21,011 bases of DNA from a virus. The notes under the pieces were generated by a model. It did not search any database, was not told the DNA's origin, and saw nothing but the letters and a program-made list of their open reading frames with translations. Of the stretch, positions 15,347 to 21,011 are shown piece by piece (position 1 is the stretch's first letter; every line of letters starts with the position of its first letter). The stretch spans positions 1 through 21,011 of IMG/VR virus record IMGVR_UViG_3300042308_001236; one strand, written 5' to 3'. Position numbers and translations under genes: made by a program.

Positions 15347-16714
15347 ATGAAAACATTAGTTAATCAATTAAAACAACAGCATCGACATGGAATCTTACCG
15401 AGCGTGATGCGTGGCTTACAAAATCGGCAGGCTCAGCTCCGGGCTCAGGCTCAGCTCCGGGCTCAGCCAGCACCTCCTAGGATTACGCCGACGACATCTA
15501 AACCCATGACGACACCAATGCCGGCACAACAAGCTACCGGTATGTCGACGGCAGCATTAAATGAACAAATTAATGCAGCAGCACAAGTTTTGGCCAAACA
15601 AATGTTTGACCAACAAGAAGCGTCAAAAAATTTATCAAGGGCAGGCCGTACATATACAAATTTTGATACCGTAAATGATATCATTTCAAAACAAACAGAA
15701 ATTGTTTCTGCAACTGTATGGAGTACGGGAGTAGCAGGATTAAGTACCATGTTTACTAGCTCTGCGCAGACAACCGATCAACGAAGATATTATGTTGATA
15801 TTTTAAATGCAACACCTAGTGATAGTACTAGTGCAACACAATTTTCAATTGCATATGGACATGCATTGGGTAGTGGTTCGCAATCAGTGGGACAATTAAA
15901 TGATTCACCTAGTAGAGCCATATATGGTCAATACAGACAATTATTATTATCTCCAGAAGATACTAGATTTACAACAGAAGGATCAGGCAGTACTGATTCT
16001 ATATACGTAATTAATTTTAAACGGTCTTTATTAAAAGAAAGATTAGATCCAGGAAACTTTGAATTACCATTAGCTACTATGACTAATGCAACTGATATTA
16101 CAAATAAAACAGGGTCGTTAACTGCAAGTGGATCTGTTATAACATTGATTGATGATTCATCAGAAGCTAGCGCTAAATTAGGAGAGTCGGGACGTGTATA
16201 TAGTATAGTTTCTGGATCAATTAATGGTGGTATTTATAAAGTTGGTGGTAAATCTGTGTATTATGGATTAGCATATCCGGATTATGGTACCTTGATATTA
16301 GACGGAAAAATGTTGGATCAACAATTGAATTTTAGAACAAATACAGGATCTAGTTCTGAAGGAAATAATCACTTTTCGTTGTTTCATTCAATATCTGGAA
16401 GCGGCGTACAAACAAATCCGTTAACGGCTGATAAATATGTGTTCTTAGCACGTAATACTGAAAAAATTACTAGTACGCACTTTTTTGTAAGAATTAAAAA
16501 TGCAGAATATAATTTTTCAAATAATCCATCATATGTTACTGGTAGTGTTGGTCAAATAAAAGAAAAATCTTTTATTGATGATCCAAAAACATATGTTACA
16601 ACTATAGGCCTATATAATAATAGATTAGAATTATTGGCTGTAGCTAAATTATCTAAACCATTATTAAAATCGTTTCAACGTGAAGCATTAATAAGAGTTA
16701 AGTTAGATTTTTAA
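15347..16714 (+). CDS. Virion structural protein, marine myovirus type
   Basis: The 455-residue product has three parts. Residues 1-75 are a basic, Gln/Ala/Pro-rich tail containing a duplicated AQLRAQ block and a proline stretch (PAPPRITPTTSKP). A helical part follows (STAALNEQINAAAQVLAKQM). From about 120 a beta-rich body begins: ATVWSTGVAGLSTMFTSSAQ, then FSIAYGHALGSGS, YGQYRQLLL and LDPGNFELPL, a pattern I recall from marine phage structural proteins. The last 40 residues (YVTTIGLYNNRLELLAVAKL...) are shared with the next gene's product. The gene starts after an A-rich leader with no strong ribosome site. A fibre or collar attachment role is plausible. The GC-rich 5' part is unlike the rest of the window. 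Confidence 0.7.
   Translation: MKTLVNQLKQQHRHGILPSVMRGLQNRQAQLRAQAQLRAQPAPPRITPTTSKPMTTPMPAQQATGMSTAALNEQINAAAQVLAKQMFDQQEASKNLSRAGRTYTNFDTVNDIISKQTEIVSATVWSTGVAGLSTMFTSSAQTTDQRRYYVDILNATPSDSTSATQFSIAYGHALGSGSQSVGQLNDSPSRAIYGQYRQLLLSPEDTRFTTEGSGSTDSIYVINFKRSLLKERLDPGNFELPLATMTNATDITNKTGSLTASGSVITLIDDSSEASAKLGESGRVYSIVSGSINGGIYKVGGKSVYYGLAYPDYGTLILDGKMLDQQLNFRTNTGSSSEGNNHFSLFHSISGSGVQTNPLTADKYVFLARNTEKITSTHFFVRIKNAEYNFSNNPSYVTGSVGQIKEKSFIDDPKTYVTTIGLYNNRLELLAVAKLSKPLLKSFQREALIRVKLDF
15431..15466 (+). repeat. Perfect 18-bp tandem duplication, GC-rich
   Basis: GCTCAGCTCCGGGCTCAG occurs twice back to back (15431-15448 and 15449-15466), encoding AQLRAQ twice. It is much richer in G and C than the surrounding DNA and uses codons (CTC, CGG) otherwise rare here. 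The identity of the copies points to a recent event or slippage. Confidence 0.95.
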
Positions 16715-16725
16715 AATAACTATTA

Positions 16726-16768
16726 TTTGAGCCTAGGTATATTTATATTAAATGTACCTAGGCTTAAA
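16726..16768 (+). other. Long intergenic hairpin with the TATTTAT element at its tip
   Basis: Arms 16726-16739 (TTTGAGCCTAGGTA) and 16755-16768 (TACCTAGGCTTAAA) pair over 14 bases with one G-U. After one U-G pair (16740/16754) the pairing continues through 16741-16745 with 16749-16753. The loop is TAT (16746-16748), giving a 20-bp stem. It fills most of the gap between two structural genes. No T-run follows on either strand, so a classic intrinsic terminator is doubtful. RNA processing, mRNA protection or a protein-binding dyad are alternatives. Confidence 0.8.
16740..16752 (+). promoter_or_regulatory. Recurrent TATTTATATTAAA element within hairpin
   Basis: This is the third exact copy of the 13-mer, 34 bases before the ATG at 16774. 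Here it makes up the apical stem and loop of the hairpin at 16726-16768. The extra distance to the start, compared with 25 at 2860 and 14650, is taken up by the right hairpin arm. Confidence 0.4.
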
Positions 16769-16773
16769 CTATC

Positions 16774-18357
16774 ATGTCATATTCACAAATACAAAATAAC
16801 GAAGATACATATACTGGACCAATACCGACGGTGTTTAAATCAGTAGACGTATCGGATATCAATGTTTATCCATTCAATGTTTATAAACAATGGTACGCAT
16901 ATTCCGGAAGCCATGATTTAATAACACCATCTCAAGGAATTTATACAGACATCAATGTATTACCTATTATAGGAAGTGAATTAACATATAATGATGCTAC
17001 AAATATAGATGGCTCATTGCAATCAATAACATATTTTGGAATCGATCATTTATACTATAAACGCAAAGATACACCAGCACATACATTTGGCCCTACAAAT
17101 TTAAATGTATCATTTAAACATTTGTTTGAAACAGCATCAATTTTTTCAATATTGCAACGTAAAATTGGGGATGGCATAAAACCTGCTTCATTTAAAATAG
17201 ATAGCACAGTTTCTGGCTCATATATTAGTGATAAATTTGGAAACATTGTTGATGCATCATATGCAACCGGATCAATTATTAGCAATGTTATATTTTATGA
17301 AGGATTTAATGAATCATTCGATGCTTCTAGAAACATGTATGAATCCTCCGGAGTTACATATATACCAGGCATACCGACTACCACCGGGCAACAAAAATCT
17401 TTAGGATTAGCAGCAAAATTTGATGGTAGTGGATTTATTTCTACTGATATCAATGGCTCATATACACGAGAAACAGATTATGCTATTTCATTTTTTATTT
17501 GTAGTGCATCTGCTATAACGCCTGGTTTAATATTAACAAAAGCTAGTAGCTCTATTACTCCGTCATATCCGTTCCGCATTGAATTGGTCGGAGGTAAAAT
17601 ACATTATACTGTTGCTGGGGCAACGAATATTAAATGTTTAGTAACATCTTCAGTGTATGTTACTAGTTCATGGACACATATTGTTTGTCAAAAATCAGGC
17701 AGTGTTATTCAAATGTATGCAAACAATGCATTGCAAGGCACAGATACATCCACGTTTTTAAGTCAGCAAACCGATCCATTAATATTAACTGCAAGAATTG
17801 ACAACAAAGATACATTAAAAATTGGAGGGTATAGCACCAATAGCTCAAATCTAATAGGTTCAATTGATGAAGTTAGAATATATAATAAGCAGTTAACTTC
17901 AGGTCAACGAGCCGCATTAAATGACCGTGCAGAAGGCGGCACGGTTCTCCAAACGGCACATGTTGGGAATATTTTTACAAAGCAAGGACTTGCAGTATTA
18001 TCTTCTGCAGATTATCGAGTAAATAACATATTGCAATGTCCATATACAGCATCATATCGTAGCACAAAAACAATCTATGAATTAAATGTGCTAGTACAAT
18101 TAAATGCAGGAGATTTTAATATGTCTTCAAATATAAGTTTAACCGGCGATGATGATATAAAGTATTTGCCGTTTGTTACTGGTAGCTCATTTATGCCATA
18201 TATTACAACTATAGGATTATATGATAGTCATGGTCAATTATTAGCAGTAGGAAAATTAGCACAAGCAATTCGCAATAGGCCTGATGTCGACATGAATTTT
18301 TTGTTGCGAATAGATCTAGATTCAAAAGTAGTAAATAACATTGTAAGGGAAATATGA
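16774..18357 (+). CDS. LamG-domain virion adhesin / fibre protein
   Basis: The 527-residue product has an N-terminal phage attachment-like part (residues 1-175, including YPFNVYKQWYAYSGSHDL and LYYKRKDTPAHTFGP). A clear concanavalin A-like LamG domain (Laminin_G_3 type) covers about residues 178-385: LGLAAKFDGSGFIST, YAISFFICSAS, SSWTHIVCQKSGSVIQMYAN and GSIDEVRIYNKQLTSGQ. Such domains bind glycans, so a role in host-surface recognition is likely. Residues 476-515 (YITTIGLYDSHGQLLAVGKL...) repeat the C-terminal domain of the 15347 product and may be the part that docks to the particle. The stop overlaps the next start as ATGA. The LamG call is secure; the receptor is unknown. Confidence 0.8.
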   Translation: MSYSQIQNNEDTYTGPIPTVFKSVDVSDINVYPFNVYKQWYAYSGSHDLITPSQGIYTDINVLPIIGSELTYNDATNIDGSLQSITYFGIDHLYYKRKDTPAHTFGPTNLNVSFKHLFETASIFSILQRKIGDGIKPASFKIDSTVSGSYISDKFGNIVDASYATGSIISNVIFYEGFNESFDASRNMYESSGVTYIPGIPTTTGQQKSLGLAAKFDGSGFISTDINGSYTRETDYAISFFICSASAITPGLILTKASSSITPSYPFRIELVGGKIHYTVAGATNIKCLVTSSVYVTSSWTHIVCQKSGSVIQMYANNALQGTDTSTFLSQQTDPLILTARIDNKDTLKIGGYSTNSSNLIGSIDEVRIYNKQLTSGQRAALNDRAEGGTVLQTAHVGNIFTKQGLAVLSSADYRVNNILQCPYTASYRSTKTIYELNVLVQLNAGDFNMSSNISLTGDDDIKYLPFVTGSSFMPYITTIGLYDSHGQLLAVGKLAQAIRNRPDVDMNFLLRIDLDSKVVNNIVREI

Positions 18358-18920
18358 TAAAATTAAAACAAATTTTATCTGAAATGACTGACGCAGAAAT
18401 TCGACACCTAGGCAAAAGAATTGAAGCACAAGATTTTCGATATGTCGGCGCCGGGGACAATGCGCGCGTATACAAATTTAATAATCAAGACCTAGTTTTT
18501 AAACTAACAACTAGCACAGATGAAATTGAAGTTGCTCGGCAAATACAAAATAAAATATCTGATTATTCTACATTTATTCCGGTGTATTATGTAGGAGATT
18601 TATACGGAGGCCAAGCAAAATATACTGATGTTATTGTGATGGCAAATGCAGAAAAATTATCTGCTAATTTAAAACGAAGTATTGATCGCATAGTTGAAAA
18701 ATATAAAGTGTACGCATATGAACAAGGCGGCGAAGTTTCTATTTTTGATTTTGTAGATCAATCAGGATTAAAACGAATAGACCCGATGATTATAAATTTT
18801 ATAGAAGCATTACGATCAGATATTGAAAAATTAAATATTACGGATTTGGATCTAGATCTAGATTTTAAGTCAGATAATATAATGATATGGAATGGTAACA
18901 TGGTAATGGTTGATTGGTAA
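18354..18920 (+). CDS. Minimal protein kinase-like / phosphotransferase-fold protein
   Basis: The 188-residue protein has kinase-fold landmarks in order: glycine-loop-like GAGDNARVY (32-40), a VFK strand with candidate ATP-lysine K50, a catalytic loop LDFKSDNIMI with D170, K172 and N175 (cf. HRDLKPxNIML), and a metal-binding VMVDW with D187. It stops one residue after D187, so activation segment and C-lobe helices are absent, making it far smaller than typical kinases (about 260 aa). A repeated Leu-Asp run (DLDLDLD) precedes the catalytic Asp in place of HR. The N-terminus MIKLKQILSEM carries a hydrophobic-x-Glu site at residue 10, like T4 capsid-targeting peptides. The start overlaps the upstream gene (ATGA) and follows AAGGGA. 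Activity is plausible but unproven; a pseudokinase is the alternative. Confidence 0.7.
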   Translation: MIKLKQILSEMTDAEIRHLGKRIEAQDFRYVGAGDNARVYKFNNQDLVFKLTTSTDEIEVARQIQNKISDYSTFIPVYYVGDLYGGQAKYTDVIVMANAEKLSANLKRSIDRIVEKYKVYAYEQGGEVSIFDFVDQSGLKRIDPMIINFIEALRSDIEKLNITDLDLDLDFKSDNIMIWNGNMVMVDW

Positions 18921-18921
18921 A

Positions 18922-18933
18922 TATTTATTAAAA
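18922..18933 (+). promoter_or_regulatory. Recurrent TATTTATTAAAA element, candidate late promoter
   Basis: The element lies in the 21-base gap after the kinase-like gene, 20 bases before the ATG at 18942. It is TTTA-T-TAAA symmetric and reads AATAAATA on the minus strand. Confidence 0.36.
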
Positions 18934-18941
18934 AGTATGAT

Positions 18942-20702
18942 ATGGATAAAATATTAAATAAAATAATTAGACAGGTTGTAGTAGAAGCTACTACCGTTAA
19001 ACGTTTAACAAACCAAGTAGATAGTGATACTATTTTAAATAAACTAATTAAACAAGTTATAACAGAGGCAGCTCAGAAAGTAGTAATATCTAAACTTGAT
19101 AATAAAGTTATTGCATTAACCAGTAAATATGGTTTTGGATTTAAGATTTCAGCTAATTATCCGATTAGTCTTGATCAGGTGCGTGGAAAGATACAGACAA
19201 ACAGTCAATATGGAACAAGTTCTCCTTATAATTCATATTTAAATTATACATATTTTGTTGGCAGCAATATGCATAAAACCCCAGACAAAAAATATGTTGC
19301 TAATGTAATTATAGTAACTGCTAAAACTATGAAGTCATTTAATTCTGCAAAGTTTAATGCAGCAGTAAAGTATCTTTTAGAACCGGATAATAGCAACGCA
19401 GATGTTGTTGTTGATGGTTACGCAACAAATACAATAGGACGAAAATCCGGTGACTTAGAAGCTCAACATCACAAAGCGCGAGGTACAGCAGAGGCAGTAT
19501 ATGATTCAACAGACAAACGTACGAACATCAACCAGGGTTCAAACATAATTTTTATTGATAAAGACCCAGGCTATGCAACATTGCCCGCAGATTTAATAAC
19601 AGTATTAACAAAACAGGGAGCGCCATTAATGTCTACGAGTGGTAGTGAAGTTCCTGGATTTATGTCTGACGAAGACAATGTAGCACCAGCTGATGATACA
19701 AAAACAGATAATGGGTCTGTTACTGCTAATACTAACAAACAAGAAGTAGGCTCAGGCGAAGTTGAAAACGTAAACATCGATGGATCATCAATAAAAATGC
19801 AAACATTTACCTTTGGCATGAAAGACAACGTTGATTTAAAAATATTTCAAGATGAATTAAAAACTCAGCTAAAAGCTGGGTCAAATCTTACGCCTAACAT
19901 GAAAGCTTTTATAGCGACTGATAAAATGACAGGATATTATGGGCCATTAACTAGTAGATTAATTGTAGATCTTAAGATAATATTTAACTATACAAATAAA
20001 GACGGAAAAATTCTAGAACCTGACTTCCAGCAAACATTAATTGATAAAATGCAGTCTAAAATAAAACTAACAGAACAATTTAATTTTACTGATGATCAAT
20101 TAAAATTAATAACTAACGCACCGGTATTATTAGATCCTGTAAAAGTTGACATTAAAAAAGATGACATTAAAAAAGATGATATAATAAAAGGCGACACTGA
20201 AAAAGTTGCATTAACAAAAGCATATCAACTTTGTTTAGACGCTGCAAAAGATTTAAGAAAAATAACAACAACAAATCCACATGATTATTGGAAGAAATAC
20301 TTACGTTGGAATGGATTATCATTTAGATCAAATGCTAATGAAAATGGAATTGCATGGTTTAAATCAGCATGGAATAAAGCATGGGGCACAAAATTAGCTG
20401 CAGCAGCAAAGATACGTAATACAGCTACTCAAAAAAATATTAAAGAAATTAATCGAAGAAAAGATGATGTAATTGACATGATACGTAAAGGCGGGTCTAT
20501 GACTGTATATTTACGTATACAAAATCCATTCACAGGAGCACCTACGGATTTTAAAATTAAATGGGATTATCTGTCTGGAGTTCAAAACGCAGCATTTAAA
20601 GGAAACCCGAAAAAAACAGTTACAAACAAACAAGCTCAGGATTTTTATAATAAAAAAGGCAAATATCGTAAGCCAATTAAAAATCCAGGACTTGCTGATT
20701 AA
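18942..20702 (+). CDS. Large candidate internal/injected protein with duplicated N-terminal module
   Basis: I do not recognise this 586-residue protein as a whole. The N-terminus holds two copies of an amphipathic module, ILNKIIRQVVVEA (4-16) and ILNKLIKQVITEA (31-43), each ending in a prohead-protease-like hydrophobic-x-Glu-Ala. Residues 150-190 (VVVDGYATNTIGRKSGDLEA, HHKARGTAEAVYD) loosely resemble the OmpA-like peptidoglycan-binding core (GYA...N..L...RA.AV). Residues near 295-350 (VDLKIFQDELKTQLKAG, GYYGPLTSRLIVDLKIIF) loosely resemble a PG_binding_1 domain. A DDIKKDDIKK linker precedes a basic C-terminal part rich in Trp and Lys (DYWKKYLRWNGLSFRSNANE, WFKSAWNKAWGTKLAAAAK). Together this suggests a packaged protein acting at the cell envelope; the domain hints are weak. 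Confidence 0.55.
   Translation: MDKILNKIIRQVVVEATTVKRLTNQVDSDTILNKLIKQVITEAAQKVVISKLDNKVIALTSKYGFGFKISANYPISLDQVRGKIQTNSQYGTSSPYNSYLNYTYFVGSNMHKTPDKKYVANVIIVTAKTMKSFNSAKFNAAVKYLLEPDNSNADVVVDGYATNTIGRKSGDLEAQHHKARGTAEAVYDSTDKRTNINQGSNIIFIDKDPGYATLPADLITVLTKQGAPLMSTSGSEVPGFMSDEDNVAPADDTKTDNGSVTANTNKQEVGSGEVENVNIDGSSIKMQTFTFGMKDNVDLKIFQDELKTQLKAGSNLTPNMKAFIATDKMTGYYGPLTSRLIVDLKIIFNYTNKDGKILEPDFQQTLIDKMQSKIKLTEQFNFTDDQLKLITNAPVLLDPVKVDIKKDDIKKDDIIKGDTEKVALTKAYQLCLDAAKDLRKITTTNPHDYWKKYLRWNGLSFRSNANENGIAWFKSAWNKAWGTKLAAAAKIRNTATQKNIKEINRRKDDVIDMIRKGGSMTVYLRIQNPFTGAPTDFKIKWDYLSGVQNAAFKGNPKKTVTNKQAQDFYNKKGKYRKPIKNPGLAD
18951..19070 (+). repeat. Duplicated N-terminal coding module
   Basis: Codons 4-16 (18951-18989) and 31-43 (19032-19070) encode related 13-mers, 9 of 13 residues identical, 27 residues apart. 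The DNA has diverged more than the protein, so the duplication is old and the peptide is under selection. Confidence 0.8.
20148..20177 (+). repeat. Two 15-bp tandem repeats coding DIKKD
   Basis: GACATTAAAAAAGAT is repeated perfectly at 20148-20162 and 20163-20177, followed by a diverged third unit. It encodes a charged linker (DIKKDDIKKDDIIKGD) between the middle and C-terminal parts of the 18942 product. Confidence 0.92.
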
Positions 20703-20709
20703 TTAATCA
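20696..20709 (+). other. 14-bp perfect palindrome across a stop codon
   Basis: TGATTAATTAATCA spans the TAA of the 18942 gene. It is a short AT-rich dyad with no T-run, and it could be chance. It is noted only as the sole symmetric element in the gap before the endonuclease gene. Confidence 0.5.
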
Positions 20710-20731
20710 ACTCTTAATTATAATACAAGTT

Positions 20732-21011
20732 ATGAAAAAAAATCATTTCCACAGCTCAGGCAATTCAAAACGGGCTGCTGCATTAAAATACGGTTATAAA
20801 TCTGGATTAGAACATACAGTTGCAGAACAAATAAAAACTGCAGAGTATCCATTAAATTACGAAACAGAAACACTTAATTACGTGGTACCTGAACGTAAAG
20901 CAAAATATACTCCTGATTTCATATTTACAAAACGTAATGGTCAATTAATATACATTGAAACAAAAGGCCGTTGGACTAGCATTGATAGAGCTAAAATGAA
21001 ACATGTATTAG
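20732..21011 (+). CDS. Endonuclease I / Holliday junction resolvase, T7 gp3-like (partial)
   Basis: The right window edge cuts the gene after 93 codons (T7 endonuclease I is 149 aa). The family resolves DNA branches before packaging. All catalytic positions of the PD-(D/E)XK fold are present in order: Glu27 in SGLEHTVAEQI, Glu44 in NYETE, Asp62 in YTPDF, and Glu76/Lys78 in IETKGRW. The T7 counterpart has the same SGLE, YE, YTPDF and VETKG blocks. The start ATG follows an AT-rich leader (TTATAATACAAG) that could hold its own -10-like sequence; no good ribosome site is visible. T4 uses endonuclease VII for this job, so a T7-type enzyme here is a swap. The missing part is not a truncation of the gene. 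Confidence 0.9.
   Translation, partial: MKKNHFHSSGNSKRAAALKYGYKSGLEHTVAEQIKTAEYPLNYETETLNYVVPERKAKYTPDFIFTKRNGQLIYIETKGRWTSIDRAKMKHVL

Noticed and set aside
15463-15750. Minus-strand 95-codon frame with Val/Ala/Cys-rich product
   Set aside because: Shadow of the Pro/Gln/Ala-rich tail of the + strand structural gene; no start signals.
16726-16768. Classic rho-independent terminator
   Set aside because: The stem is strong but no run of T follows it on either strand.
18880-18941. Possible frameshift cutting off a longer kinase
   Set aside because: After the stop comes a recurrent regulatory element and the next gene starts 21 bases later; no kinase C-lobe sequence appears in any frame downstream.

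Overview
The window is a stretch of an AT-rich genome (roughly 30% GC by eye) from a contractile-tailed bacteriophage of the broad T4-like type. The firmest anchors are a gp25-like and a gp6-like baseplate wedge pair (5855-8178), a gp55-like late sigma factor (2161-2859) and a phage T7 endonuclease I-like resolvase cut by the right edge. The Ig/LamG-decorated structural proteins, and the 14675 protein in particular, resemble those of uncultured marine myoviruses; that is family recall, not a search. All 22 genes I accept lie on the + strand, packed with short gaps or overlaps. I see no tRNA, rRNA, insertion sequence, integrase or CRISPR array. The host cannot be named: about half the starts have a clear AAGGA-type ribosome site and the rest only A-rich leaders.

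Layout. (1) 2-1065: the C-terminal part of a UV-damage endonuclease (UVDE/UvsE type) followed by three small genes, one a CxxC/CxxC zinc-ribbon peptide. (2) 1092-2859: an HD-domain protein, a single-pass membrane protein and the late sigma factor. (3) 2885-5855: a conserved-looking small helical protein, a gp5-like hub/spike protein without a lysozyme domain, a coiled-coil/fibre-tip-like protein and a small protein with an amphipathic N-terminus. (4) 5855-14635: baseplate wedge and periphery: gp25, gp6, a DNRLRE/CBM96-like protein, a Trp-rich unknown, and a 1279-residue protein with a LamG-like domain and a four-copy 18-residue repeat. (5) 14675-18357: three virion surface proteins, two of which share a C-terminal domain. 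(6) 18354-20702: a minimal kinase-like protein and a 586-residue protein whose N-termini look like T4 capsid-targeting/prohead-protease sequences. (7) 20732-end: endonuclease I.

How it may work together. The late sigma factor would direct late RNA synthesis over the baseplate and fibre genes. Six gaps between genes carry TATTTAT followed by a TTAAA-like tail, most of them 20-25 bases before a start codon. This is the reverse complement of the T4 late box TATAAATA. Two exact TATAAATA boxes also occur in the forward sense, before the 4428 and 5855 genes. One inverted box forms the tip of a 20-bp hairpin between two adhesin genes.

The most interesting proposal is that the kinase-like protein (18354) and its large neighbour (18942) are packaged in the head and enter the host with the DNA. 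Both begin with a short amphipathic helix ending in hydrophobic-x-Glu, the form T4 gp21 protease cuts. In the 18942 protein this module is duplicated. This is an inference from sequence and is untested.
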